Source of the DNA: SLRI01 sp964576715
Lineage (GTDB): Bacteria; Pseudomonadota; Alphaproteobacteria; Geminicoccales; Geminicoccaceae
NCBI GenBank assembly: GCA_964576715.1
Contig: CAZNWE010000018.1
Location: forward strand, 1-59,315
Direction: 5' to 3'
Length of the DNA: 59,315 nt
The position numbers and the translations under genes are program-made. Below are positions 23,493 through 34,367 of the stretch, one piece after another. The notes beneath the pieces are model-generated. The model ran no database searches and was not told the DNA's origin. It saw nothing but the letters and a program-made list of their open reading frames with translations. Each line of letters begins with the position of its first letter. Positions within the stretch are counted from its first letter, which is position 1.

Positions 23493-23897
23493 CTACCGGC
23501 CGAGCAGCGGCGACAAGGCGGTGGCGACCACGGCGAGCGCCAGGGCCGCATAGCCGAACTCGGGCGACGGGCGGCGGGCGAGTGCCAGGAAGCACACGAG
23601 CATGGCGAAGCTCGCCACACTTTTCAACACGATCGCGATCCCGAAGCCGGCCGGCAGGAGAAAGCCCAAGAACGCCACGACCAGAAGGGCGGCGGCCGAG
23701 AGCAGCGGCAGGGGCAGGCGCAGCTTCCAGGGCAGGCCGACATGCGGCCAGCGGGCGGTGGTCGTGACCGCGAGCAGCCGGCGGGCTTCGGCCGGTCCCT
23801 GCGCGGTGGTCAGCGAGCGGCCCATGATCGCCCAGAAGAGGGCAAGACCGGTGACCACGATGCCGCCGAGCAGGTGCAGCCAGAGGAGCAGGGTCAT
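23493..23897 (-). CDS. Small four-helix membrane protein
   Basis: 134 residues from the ATG at 23897, which overlaps the glycosyltransferase stop as ATGA. Four hydrophobic helices are visible (about 2-24, 56-77, 79-102 and 112-131). The first, LLLWLHLLGGIVVTGLALFW, parallels the first helix of the next gene's product, so the two may be distant relatives that pair in the membrane. No catalytic motif is recognised. A longer reading upstream has no hydrophobic or conserved part and is rejected. Confidence 0.65.
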   Translation of the reverse strand: MTLLLWLHLLGGIVVTGLALFWAIMGRSLTTAQGPAEARRLLAVTTTARWPHVGLPWKLRLPLPLLSAAALLVVAFLGFLLPAGFGIAIVLKSVASFAMLVCFLALARRPSPEFGYAALALAVVATALSPLLGR

Positions 23898-25132
23898 CGT
23901 GGTTCCGTCTCGGCCAGGGCCTGCTCGATCGCCGCGAGGTAGCCGCGGGCGGTGTCGTCCCAGGCGGGCAGCGGTGTCGCCTGCGCCGCCTCGCCCAACT
24001 GGGCGAGCGCCTCGCGCGACGGCAGGGCCTGCAGCAATCGGCGCCATTCGGCGGGCTCGTTGGCCAACAGCATGCCGCTCACCTGGTCCTCGATCAGTTC
24101 CTGCGCACGCGCGCTCGGGGCGGCCACCACCGGACGTCCGACGCTCATGTACTCGGGGATCTTCATGGTCGAATAGCCGAGCGCACCGCCGGCAAAGGCC
24201 CGGCTGTCATAGGGAGCGAGGCAGAGATCCGCAACCGCGATCTGCCACGGCACCTCGTCGTGCGGCACCCGCCCGCACATCACCACCTGGGCCGCGCCCC
24301 GCGCCTTGGCGACCAGCTCGGCCCGGGCCGGGCCGTCGCCGACGATCCGCAGTTCGAGCCCGGGCGGGTCGAGCTCGGCCACCGCCTCGACCAGCGGCGC
24401 CAGATTGTGGGTCGCATCGAGCAGCCCGACATAGGTGAGCACGGTCTTCTCCGACGCCACCCCGAGCCGCTGCCGGGCTGCGGCCTGGTCGATCGGCCGG
24501 AACAGCCGCTTGTCGACGCCGAGCCCGACCACCCTGATGCGCGATCGGGCGACCCCCCAGCTCTCGACGATCGATTGCTCGAGCTGCCGGGTTTCGGCGA
24601 TGACCAGCCGGGTCCGCCTGAGGCAGCGGCCGGCCCAGTGGCGGCCGGCCACCACCCTGGCCTGCTTGAGGAGCCCCGCCCCGTCGTGCCGCTGCGGGCT
24701 CGGCACCACGTTCTCGACCGCCACCCCGAGCACCCCCTGCCGCTCGGCGATGCCGGACAGCCAGCCGGAGAGCAGCCAGCTCTTCTCCAGGATCACGTCG
24801 CAGGCCGCGGCACGGTCGACGACGAACCGCCGGAGCCGGGCGAGGTAGCGCAGGAAGGCCGGCACGCTCAGGCCCTGCATCGCCGAATCGTCGCGTGCCG
24901 CCGCCGGGTCGATGGCCCCGGGCTCGATCTCGACGAAGCGGAGGCCGGGTGGTGGCCGCTCGTCGAGCAGGCAGCGGAACGCCACCTCGACCTCGACCCC
25001 GTCGATGCCGTCGAGGGCGCGGGCCAGGCTCAAGACGTTGCGGGTCGGGCCGGCAGTGGCCAGCAATCCATGGCCGGGCACGACGTAGGCGATGCGCAGC
25101 GGCCGCCGCCCGGCTCGCGGCTGCCGGCTCAT
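23894..25132 (-). CDS. Glycosyltransferase family 4
   Basis: 412 residues with a GT-B fold. The N-terminal half begins IAYVVPGHGLLATAGPTRN, a typical GT4 acceptor-domain start with a glycine-rich loop. The C-terminal donor domain has TYVGLLDATHNLAPLVEA, LRIVGDGPARAEL and KIPEYMSVGRPVVAAPS, where the E of KIPEYM is the nucleotide-sugar contact. It would transfer a sugar to a lipid-linked or protein acceptor on the cytoplasmic face. Start and stop overlap both neighbours by four bases (ATGA), in an operon of three glycosyltransferases. Confidence 0.83.
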   Translation of the reverse strand: MSRQPRAGRRPLRIAYVVPGHGLLATAGPTRNVLSLARALDGIDGVEVEVAFRCLLDERPPPGLRFVEIEPGAIDPAAARDDSAMQGLSVPAFLRYLARLRRFVVDRAAACDVILEKSWLLSGWLSGIAERQGVLGVAVENVVPSPQRHDGAGLLKQARVVAGRHWAGRCLRRTRLVIAETRQLEQSIVESWGVARSRIRVVGLGVDKRLFRPIDQAAARQRLGVASEKTVLTYVGLLDATHNLAPLVEAVAELDPPGLELRIVGDGPARAELVAKARGAAQVVMCGRVPHDEVPWQIAVADLCLAPYDSRAFAGGALGYSTMKIPEYMSVGRPVVAAPSARAQELIEDQVSGMLLANEPAEWRRLLQALPSREALAQLGEAAQATPLPAWDDTARGYLAAIEQALAETEPR

Positions 25133-26367
25133 GGCCCGCCAGCGGCGACCGCGAGCCGCGGCGTTCTGGCCATCGCCGTCCGGTACATGGCCTCGATGCG
25201 GGCGACGAAGGCCGGCCAGGAGAGCGTGGTCCGGGCGAAGGCCGCCGCCGCCTCGGCCAGCCGCGTCGCGGCAGCCCGGTCCTCGAGCAGGCGGCCGATG
25301 CCGTCCGCCAGCCCCTCGGCAGTGGCCGGCACCAGGAGGGCCAGGCTGTCGTCCAAGACACAGCGATGCGCCGGCAGGTCGGTGGCGACGATCGGCTTGC
25401 CGGCGGCCAGGTAGTCGAACAGCTTGAGCGGGAAGTTGTCGCCGAAGGAGCGCGGCGAGACGAGCACGTCGGCCAGCGCCGTGAAGGCTGCGACGCGGGC
25501 CCGCGGCTGGCGTGGCAGCACCCGCGTCCGGGCGCGCGCCGGCTCCGGCAGGCGATCGAGCAGTTGCGCGGCCTCGTGCGCGTCGGCGGCACCGACCAGC
25601 ACGGCGGTCGCCGCCGGGATTCGGTCAATGACCATCGGCCAGGCCGCGAGCAGCCGGTCGACGCCCTGATACTCGGCGAAGTTGCCGGCATAGAGCACGA
25701 CCGGTGCGGTCGCCGGCAGCGCCAGCTCGGCGCGCAGCGCCGCGACGGCAGCCGGTGCCACATCGGGTGCCGCGGCGGGAAAGCACCACTCGGCATGGGG
25801 CACGGCGGGGGCTGCCCGCCGGACCATTGCGGCAAGGCCGGCGCTGCAGACGACGAAGGCCGCGCGCTCGAGCAGCCGCGTCTCGAGCCGCCGGGCGAAG
25901 CGCTGCAGCGGCGTGGCACCCAGCCCCCGGCTCTGGGCGAGCTGCTGCGGCAGGGAGGACGCCATGTCATAGATCAAGGGTGGTCGATTCCTGCACAACA
26001 GGCCGACCATGTAGGCGGCCTCCTCCACCGCGTGCACGACGTCGTAGCGTTCGCGGCGCAACAACTGCCGCAGCCGCTGGCCGAGGGCGACGTCGATGGC
26101 GAGCTTTTGCGCCGACAGGCCGACCGGCACGTGACGGATGCCGAGCGGATTGGCGGCGCGGATGACCCGGACCCCGGTCACGCTGATGTCGCGGCCCATC
26201 GGGAAGGTGAGCAGGTCGACCGCGACGCCGAGAGCACTCAGCGCCTCGACGACGAAATTGACGGCGATCGGCGTGCCGCGATCGACGAGAAACGGCTGCG
26301 GCGCGACGACCAGGACCCGCTGCGGCAGCGGTCCGGCAGCCGTTGCCGGCTCGGCCAGCGCGGTCAC
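25129..26367 (-). CDS. Glycosyltransferase family 4
   Basis: 412 residues from a GTG at 26367 that overlaps the upstream stop as GTGA; the open frame extends further but the extra part is not conserved-looking. N-terminal RVLVVAPQPFLVDRGTPI is a typical GT-B start. The donor domain shows LYAGNFAEYQGVDRLLAAW and SFGDNFPLKLFDYLAAG, where the second glutamate of the usual E-x7-E motif is not obvious, so the donor site may differ from canonical GT4 enzymes. It is the second gene of the glycosyltransferase operon. Confidence 0.8.
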   Translation of the reverse strand: MTALAEPATAAGPLPQRVLVVAPQPFLVDRGTPIAVNFVVEALSALGVAVDLLTFPMGRDISVTGVRVIRAANPLGIRHVPVGLSAQKLAIDVALGQRLRQLLRRERYDVVHAVEEAAYMVGLLCRNRPPLIYDMASSLPQQLAQSRGLGATPLQRFARRLETRLLERAAFVVCSAGLAAMVRRAAPAVPHAEWCFPAAAPDVAPAAVAALRAELALPATAPVVLYAGNFAEYQGVDRLLAAWPMVIDRIPAATAVLVGAADAHEAAQLLDRLPEPARARTRVLPRQPRARVAAFTALADVLVSPRSFGDNFPLKLFDYLAAGKPIVATDLPAHRCVLDDSLALLVPATAEGLADGIGRLLEDRAAATRLAEAAAAFARTTLSWPAFVARIEAMYRTAMARTPRLAVAAGGP

Positions 26368-27419
26368 AGCAGGCGCACCGCGCCGCGCCAGTAGAGGGCG
26401 GCGAGCCCATCGAGGGCCTGGCGCAGCAGGCGCTCGACCGCACCGCTGGCGAGCTCGCCGCGAAACGGGATAGCGCCGCCGGTCAAGAGCTCGCGGTCGG
26501 CCCGTTGCCGGGCCTCCTGCAGGCGTCGTCGCTTCCCGAGGATGACCCTTCGATGGCCGACGATCCAGCCGACCGCACGGCCCCATTCGCGCCACCAGCC
26601 CTTCTTCAGCACGATGACCAGTTGGGCGATCTCGTAGACGAGGAAAAACGGGGCGAGCACGACGATGGTGCGCAGCTCATAGGTCTTGAGGATGACCTGC
26701 CAGCGATTGCGGATCAGGCAGAAGACCCGCATGCTCGAATAGCGGCCCAGTGCCCGGATCGAGAGCCCCTCGGTGCCGTCGCCATGCCGGCAGAGGGCGC
26801 GCGGCACGGCGATGATCTCGGCCCCGAGGGCGCGCATCCGCAGGCCGAAATCGTGATCCTCGAGATAGATGAAGAAGGACTCGTCGAACGGTTCCGCCTC
26901 GGGCAGCCGGCGGCGGTCGACCATGAAGGCACAAGTGATCACCGAGCCCGTGCGCCGCACCGCGTCGCTCGCCTCGGCGATCGGCACGTCGGCGTTCTCG
27001 AGGATCATCAGGCCGAGGAAATGGCTGTCGGCGCCGTCGTACTGGATGATCTCGGGGCGGTCGGCATAGACGACGCGCGGTGCCGCGATGGCCGCCGCGG
27101 GGTCGCGCTCGAGCGCCGCGACGAGCCGGGCGATGCAATCCTCGGCGAGCACGACGTCATTGTCGATGATCAGGACGAGATCACTGGCAGCGGCCCGCAG
27201 TGCGGCATTGCGCGCCTTGCCCGGGCCGCTGTTGTCCGCCACGGCAAGGACGCGAACACTCGGGAAATCGGCCTTGGCGATGGCCACGCTCGCGTCGGTC
27301 GAGGCGTTGTCCACCAGGAGGATTTCCTCGAGCTGGTCGGCGAGTGCTACGGCACTGCCGAGGATGCGCGGCAGCTGTCGCGCACCATTGTAGTTGACGA
27401 CGCAAAGCGACGGTTTCAT
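26364..27419 (-). CDS. Glycosyltransferase family 2
   Basis: 351 residues from the ATG at 27419. The GT-A domain begins SLCVVNYNGARQLPRIL, has ILLVDNASTDAS, the DxD-type metal motif IIDNDVVL (about 92) and the acceptor/base region SFFIYLEDHDFGLRMRALG (about 187-205), as in rhamnosyltransferases of the WbbL type. A hydrophobic stretch near residue 260 (IVVLAPFFLVYEIAQLVIVL) may tie it to the membrane. It is the first gene of the leftward six-gene operon ending at 21547. The operon promoter should be in the 291-base gap to rpmI. Confidence 0.83.
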   Translation of the reverse strand: MKPSLCVVNYNGARQLPRILGSAVALADQLEEILLVDNASTDASVAIAKADFPSVRVLAVADNSGPGKARNAALRAAASDLVLIIDNDVVLAEDCIARLVAALERDPAAAIAAPRVVYADRPEIIQYDGADSHFLGLMILENADVPIAEASDAVRRTGSVITCAFMVDRRRLPEAEPFDESFFIYLEDHDFGLRMRALGAEIIAVPRALCRHGDGTEGLSIRALGRYSSMRVFCLIRNRWQVILKTYELRTIVVLAPFFLVYEIAQLVIVLKKGWWREWGRAVGWIVGHRRVILGKRRRLQEARQRADRELLTGGAIPFRGELASGAVERLLRQALDGLAALYWRGAVRLL

Positions 27420-27605
27420 CGAGCGTGGCTGCCGGTACAAAACGGCGGCATGCGGCCGAATCGATCACGCCGTCGAGGCCGTCGCCGAGGGATTACGCTG
27501 GCGGTAGCGAACGGCTCGGGGCAAGTCAAGGCAGCCCGCGAGGCGGTCACGCGGGCGGCGGCTGTGGTGGTGTCCTGGTGGGTCGCCACGGCCACACACG
27601 GGTGG

Positions 27606-27634
27606 TTGCATGAACGGCTGGGCTCGGCTATAGC
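27606..27634 (+). promoter_or_regulatory. Putative sigma-70-type promoter for rpmI-rplT
   Basis: TTGCAT and TATAGC are separated by 17 bases and lie 77 bases before the rpmI start. The -10 hexamer matches the consensus at four of six positions and the -35 at three. The gap between 27420 and 27710 has no other gene, and the divergent glycosyltransferase operon must also start from it. Confidence 0.4.
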
Positions 27635-27710
27635 ACATAGCGAATTTGCTGCCGGCGGAACCGTCTTGCCAATCGAGGTCAGGCGGCGCTGTCGTTCGGA
27701 GTTTCCCGGC

Positions 27711-27908
27711 ATGACCAAGTTGAAGACCAAGCGGGCCGCCGCCAAGCGGTTCTCGTTCACTGCGACCGGCCTGATCAAGCGTGGCCACGCCAACCATCGC
27801 CACAACTTCACCGGTCAGCCGAAGAAGGCCAAGATGCGGCATCGCAAGACCGGCTACCTGCGGCCGGGTGATGCGGCGCTGGTCCGCCTGATGCTGCCGC
27901 ACGGCTGA
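27711..27908 (+). CDS. rpmI: 50S ribosomal protein L35
   Basis: 65 residues, lysine- and arginine-rich, with MTKLKTKRAAAKRFSFTATG at the N-terminus, RHNFTGQ in the middle and LRPGDAALVRLMLPHG at the end, all typical of bacterial L35. It binds 23S rRNA in the large subunit. GGAG lies 9 bases before the ATG. It is followed at 49 bases by rplT. Often infC precedes this gene; here a glycosyltransferase operon on the other strand takes that place. Confidence 0.96.
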   Translation: MTKLKTKRAAAKRFSFTATGLIKRGHANHRHNFTGQPKKAKMRHRKTGYLRPGDAALVRLMLPHG

Positions 27909-27957
27909 ACGCGAGCGGCGTTACGTGATCGATCGACGACTTTTGGAGAATTGAGCC

Positions 27958-28317
27958 ATGGCTCGGGTCAAGCGCGGCGTCACCTCTCACGCGCGGCACA
28001 AGGAGGTGCTCGAGGCGGCGAAAGGCTATCGCGGCCGCCGCAAGAACTGCATCAAGACGGCGCGCCAGGCGGTCGAGAAGGCGGGGCAATACGCCTATCG
28101 GGACCGGCGCGTGCGCAAGCGCGAGTTCCGGGCGCTGTGGATCCAGCGGATCAATGCGGCGGCGCGCGAGCAGGGCATGACCTACGGCAACCTGATGCAC
28201 GGCCTCAAGGTCGCCGGCATCGAGCTCGACCGCAAGGTGCTGGCCGACATCGCCGTGCACGATGCGGCGACCTTTGCGGGCTTCGTCCAGCAGGCCGGGG
28301 CCGCCCTCAACAGCTGA
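27958..28317 (+). CDS. rplT: 50S ribosomal protein L20
   Basis: 119 residues, the normal length. The conserved start MARVKRGVTSHARHKEVL, the YRGRRKNCIKTARQAVEKA segment and the central YAYRDRRVRKREFRALWIQR are diagnostic. L20 is needed for assembly of the large subunit and in other bacteria represses its own operon. A ribosome site (TTGGAGAA) lies just before the ATG. A GC hairpin follows 49 bases after the stop, before pheS. Confidence 0.97.
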   Translation: MARVKRGVTSHARHKEVLEAAKGYRGRRKNCIKTARQAVEKAGQYAYRDRRVRKREFRALWIQRINAAAREQGMTYGNLMHGLKVAGIELDRKVLADIAVHDAATFAGFVQQAGAALNS

Positions 28318-28366
28318 GACGGCGCGGGGACCGGCGGTCGTCCGGACCTCCTCGCGGCAAGTCGGG

Positions 28367-28390
28367 AAGGGGGTCGCCTGCGGCCCCCTT
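28367..28390 (+). terminator. Hairpin terminator or attenuator between rplT and pheS
   Basis: AAGGGGG and CCCCCTT form the outer stem with a few more inner pairs, followed by TTGTCGTTTCG. The short T-rich tail suggests partial termination. It ends 32 bases before the pheS start and could separate ribosomal protein and synthetase expression. No Phe-rich leader peptide is visible before it. Confidence 0.55.
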
Positions 28391-28422
28391 TGTCGTTTCG
28401 TGACCATAGCGGGTGGTGGGTG

Positions 28423-29498
28423 ATGCTGGCGGATATCGACGCGTTGGAGAGCGAGATCACGGGCGAGATCCGAACCGCGCCCGATCTCGCGGCGCTGGAG
28501 GGGCTCCGGGTGGCGCTGCTCGGCAAGAAGGGCCGGGTGACCGAGCTCGTCAAGGGCGTGAGCCGGCTCCCGGTCGAGGAGCGGCCCAAGGCCGGCCAGG
28601 CCTTCAACGTCTTGAAGCGGCGGATCGAAGACGCGTTGGCCGAGCGTCGCCAGCGCTTGGCGGAGGCGGCGCTCGAGGCGCGGCTGCTGGCCGAGCGGGT
28701 CGACGTCACGCTCCCCGCCCGGCCGTTGCCAGAGGGGCGCATCCATCCGGTGAGCCAGGTGACCGACGAGCTCACCGCGATCTTCGCCGACATGGGCTTT
28801 TCGGTTGCCGAGGGGCCGGACATCGAGAACGACTTCCACAATTTCACCGCGTTGAACTTCCCCCCTGAGCACCCGGCGCGCGAGATGCACGACACGTTCT
28901 TCCTCGAGGCGACCGAGGACGGCCAGCCGCTGCTCCTGCGCACCCATACCTCGACCATCCAGGTCCGCCACATGATGGCGACGAAGCCGCCGTTTCGGAT
29001 CATCGCCCCGGGGCGCACCTATCGCTGCGACAGCGACGCCACCCACACGCCGATGTTCCATCAGGTCGAAGGCCTGGTGATCGACAGGCGGGCGCACATG
29101 GGCCATCTCAAGGGTTGCCTGATCGACTTCGTCCGCGCCTATTTCGAGCGCGACGACATCACCGCCCGGTTTCGCCCGAGCTTCTTCCCGTTCACCGAGC
29201 CCTCGGCCGAGATGGACATCGGCTGCCGGCGGACGAAGGCGGAGATCGTCGTCGGCGAGGGTTCGGACTGGCTCGAGATCCTCGGCTGCGGGATGGTCCA
29301 CCCCAACGTCTTGCGGGCGGTGGGCCTCGATCCCGACGAGTGGCAGGGCTTCGCCTTCGGCATGGGGATCGACCGGATCGCCATGCTCAAATACGGCATG
29401 CCGGATCTGCGGCCGTTCTTCGAGGCCGATCTCGCCTGGCTCAGGCATTACGGCTTCTTGCCCTTGGACCTGCCCACCACCTTCGGCGGCCTGACCCG

Positions 29499-29502
<4 letters not shown>
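28423..29502 (+). CDS. pheS: Phenylalanine-tRNA ligase, alpha subunit
   Basis: 359 residues from the ATG at 28423 with GGGTGGTGGG before it; a start 33 bases earlier adds no conserved residues. The N-terminal coiled-coil domain (about 1-95) binds tRNA. The class II catalytic core includes GPDIENDFHNFTALNFPPEH (about 132-151), the TSTIQVRHM segment, RTYRCDSDATHTPMFHQVEG and the motif 3 region GFAFGMGIDRIAML. It charges tRNA-Phe as an alpha2beta2 enzyme. Its stop overlaps the pheT start by ATGA. Confidence 0.97.
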
Positions 29503-31898
<2,396 letters not shown>

Positions 31899-31955
31899 TT
31901 GCCCGAAACGGTCGAAGTGGCTATTTTAGCCACCGGGATCAGCCTGGAGACGGCG

Positions 31956-32231
31956 ATGCGCAGGATGTCGGCCAAGGAAGCCAAGAACCACTTCGGCGAG
32001 CTGCTCCTGGAGGCGCAGAAGGCGCCGGTGACCATCGAGAAGAACGGCAAGCCGGTGGCCGTGGTCTACTCGATGGAGTGGCACGCGGCGGCCGAGGAGG
32101 CGAAGCTCGACTGGCTGAAGCGGGCGGTGGCGGAGGCGCGCGCCGGCGACGAGGCCCTCGATGTACCGTTCGATGACACGCTGATCGAGGATCTGTTCGC
32201 TGACACAGCGGAGGTGGCACCGGTTCGCTGA
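31956..32231 (+). CDS. Phd/YefM-family antitoxin
   Basis: 91 residues from the ATG at 31956, with GGAG 6 bases upstream; an earlier TTG (31899) lacks such a site. The N-terminal MSAKEAKNHFGELLLEAQ and VTIEKNGKPVAVVYS form the Phd/YefM DNA-binding domain (about 4-50). The C-terminal part, ending with acidic PFDDTLIEDLF, would bind and neutralise the toxin. It overlaps the next gene by TGATG, the usual arrangement of a type II module. The pair probably represses its own promoter between pheT and this start. Confidence 0.85.
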   Translation: MRRMSAKEAKNHFGELLLEAQKAPVTIEKNGKPVAVVYSMEWHAAAEEAKLDWLKRAVAEARAGDEALDVPFDDTLIEDLFADTAEVAPVR

Positions 32232-32536
32232 TGGCGACACGGGTCCGCCTGACACCGCCGGCACGGCGCGATCTCGCACGGCTGCGTGACCATCTGATCG
32301 AGGTCGCTGGAACCACCCGCGCCAAAGCCATCGTCGCGCGTCTCGAGAAGCACTGTGCACGCTTGGCCGAAACACCGCACGCTGGGGCCAGCCGAGCGGA
32401 ATTCGGCCAGGGTGTGCGATCTACCGTCGTCCCGCCCTATGTGATCCTTTATGAACCCAGGAGCTACGGCACGCGCGTCCTGCGCATCTTCCACGGCAAG
32501 CGCGATATTGCCCGCGCCTGGCGCGACGAAAGCTGA
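32231..32536 (+). CDS. ParE/RelE-family toxin
   Basis: 101 residues. The RelE/ParE fold pattern is visible: RVRLTPPARRDLARLRDHL at the N-terminus, a helical middle, then GVRSTVVPPYVILYEPRS and VLRIFHGKRDIARAW at the end. The GKRDIARAW ending resembles ParE more than ribosome-dependent RelE, so DNA gyrase is a likely target, but this is inference. It is coupled to the antitoxin gene and followed after 6 bases by lepA, so the module sits in a housekeeping context. Confidence 0.83.
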   Translation: MATRVRLTPPARRDLARLRDHLIEVAGTTRAKAIVARLEKHCARLAETPHAGASRAEFGQGVRSTVVPPYVILYEPRSYGTRVLRIFHGKRDIARAWRDES

Positions 32537-32542
32537 CCGGCC

Positions 32543-34342
32543 ATGACCGACCTCTCGCATATCCGCAACTTTGCCATCATCGCGCATATCGACCACGGCA
32601 AGTCGACCTTGGCCGACCGGCTGATCCAGAAATGCGGCGGCCTCGCCGATCGCGAGATGCAGGAGCAGGTTCTGGATTCCATGGATATCGAGCGCGAGCG
32701 CGGCATCACCATCAAGGCGCAGACCGTCCGCCTGCTCTACACGGCCAGGAACGGCCGGGACTATATCTTCAACCTGATCGACACGCCGGGCCATGTCGAC
32801 TTCGCCTACGAGGTCAGCCGCAGCTTGCGCGCCTGCGAGGGCTCGCTGCTCCTGGTCGATGCCAGCCAGGGAGTCGAGGCGCAGACTTTGGCCAATGCCT
32901 ACCAGGCGATCGAGGCCGACCACGAGATCGTCCCGGTCCTGAACAAGGTCGACCTGCCGGCGGCCGAGCCCGAGCGGATCAAGCAGCAGATCGAGGACAT
33001 CATCGGGCTCGATGCCACCGATGCCTTGATGATCTCGGCCAAGACCGGGCTCGGTGTCGACGCGGTCCTGGAAGCCGTGGTCGAGCGGCTGCCGCCGCCC
33101 CAGGGTGACGCCGGCGCCCCCTTGCAGGCGCTGATCGTGGATAGCTGGTACGACGCCTATCTCGGCGTCGTCACGCTCCTTCGGGTCCGCGAGGGGACGC
33201 TGAAGAAGGGGGCTAAGATCCAGATGATGGGGACGCGCGCCACCCATCAGGTCGATCGGGTCGGTGTGTTCACCCCCAAGCCGCTGCTCGTCGAGGCACT
33301 CGGCCCGGGCGAGGTCGGCTTCATCACCGCCTCGATCAAGGACATCGCCGATGCCCGGGTCGGCGACACCATCACCGAGGAGAAGCGGCCGGCAGCCGCC
33401 CCCCTCCCCGGCTTCCGGCCGTCGCAGCCGGTGGTCTTCTGCGGCATGTTCCCGGTCGATGCCGCCGACTACACCGATCTCAGGGACAGTCTCGGCAAGC
33501 TCAGGCTCAACGATGCCAGCTTCGAGTACGAGCCGGAGAGCTCGGGCGCCCTCGGCCTCGGCTTCCGCTGCGGGTTTCTCGGCCTGTTGCATCTCGAGAT
33601 CATCCAGGAGCGCCTCGATCGCGAGTTCGACCTCGACCTCGTCATCACCGCCCCCTCGGTGGTCTACCGCCTGCATCTGCAGAGCGGCGAGGTGATGGAG
33701 CTGCACAATCCCTCGGACTACCCCGATCCGACCAAGATCAAGATGGTCGAGGAGCCCTGGATCAAGGCGACGATCCTGGTACCCGACGATTATCTCGGCA
33801 AGGTGCTCGAGCTCTGCACGGAAAAGCGCGGCATCCAGCTCGAGCTCACCTATGTCGGCAACCGGGCGATGCTGGTCTACAAGCTGCCGCTGAACGAGGT
33901 CGTCTACGACTTCTACGATCGCTTGAAGTCGGTGACGCGCGGCTATGCCAGCTTCGACTACCAGCTCGAGGGCTACGACGAGAGCGACCTCGTCAAGCTC
34001 TCGGTGATGGTCAACGGCGATCCGGTCGACAGCCTGGCGCTCATCGTCCATCGCTCGATGGCCGAGAAGCGCGGTCGGGCGCTCTGCGAGAAGCTCAAGG
34101 AGCTGATCCCGCGGCAGATGTTCAAGATCGCCATCCAGGCGGCGATCGGCGGCAAGGTGATCGCACGGGAGACGATCTCCGCCTTCCGCAAGGACGTCAC
34201 GGCGAAGTGCTATGGTGGCGACATCACCCGCAAGCGCAAGCTTCTGGAGAAGCAGAAGGCCGGCAAGAAGCGGATGCGCAATATCGGCAATGTCGAGATC
34301 CCGCAGGAGGCGTTCCTGGCGGCCTTGAAGATGGACAGCTGA
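32543..34342 (+). CDS. lepA: Elongation factor 4 (LepA)
   Basis: 599 residues, full length. GTPase motifs: AHIDHGKST (G1), RGITIKAQ (switch 1), DTPGHVDF (G3) and NKVD (G4). The LepA-specific C-terminal domain includes the conserved AAIGGKVIARETI and YGGDITRKRKLLEKQKAGKKR. It binds ribosomes and influences translation initiation and elongation under stress. It begins 6 bases after the toxin gene and may be partly read from the same transcript. Confidence 0.97.
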   Translation: MTDLSHIRNFAIIAHIDHGKSTLADRLIQKCGGLADREMQEQVLDSMDIERERGITIKAQTVRLLYTARNGRDYIFNLIDTPGHVDFAYEVSRSLRACEGSLLLVDASQGVEAQTLANAYQAIEADHEIVPVLNKVDLPAAEPERIKQQIEDIIGLDATDALMISAKTGLGVDAVLEAVVERLPPPQGDAGAPLQALIVDSWYDAYLGVVTLLRVREGTLKKGAKIQMMGTRATHQVDRVGVFTPKPLLVEALGPGEVGFITASIKDIADARVGDTITEEKRPAAAPLPGFRPSQPVVFCGMFPVDAADYTDLRDSLGKLRLNDASFEYEPESSGALGLGFRCGFLGLLHLEIIQERLDREFDLDLVITAPSVVYRLHLQSGEVMELHNPSDYPDPTKIKMVEEPWIKATILVPDDYLGKVLELCTEKRGIQLELTYVGNRAMLVYKLPLNEVVYDFYDRLKSVTRGYASFDYQLEGYDESDLVKLSVMVNGDPVDSLALIVHRSMAEKRGRALCEKLKELIPRQMFKIAIQAAIGGKVIARETISAFRKDVTAKCYGGDITRKRKLLEKQKAGKKRMRNIGNVEIPQEAFLAALKMDS

Positions 34343-34367
34343 CGGCGCGGCCCCGGGGGAGAACCGC

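Noticed and set aside
31899..31955. Upstream TTG start extending the Phd-like antitoxin
   Set aside because: The extra residues do not match the family and the ATG at 31956 has a well-placed GGAG.
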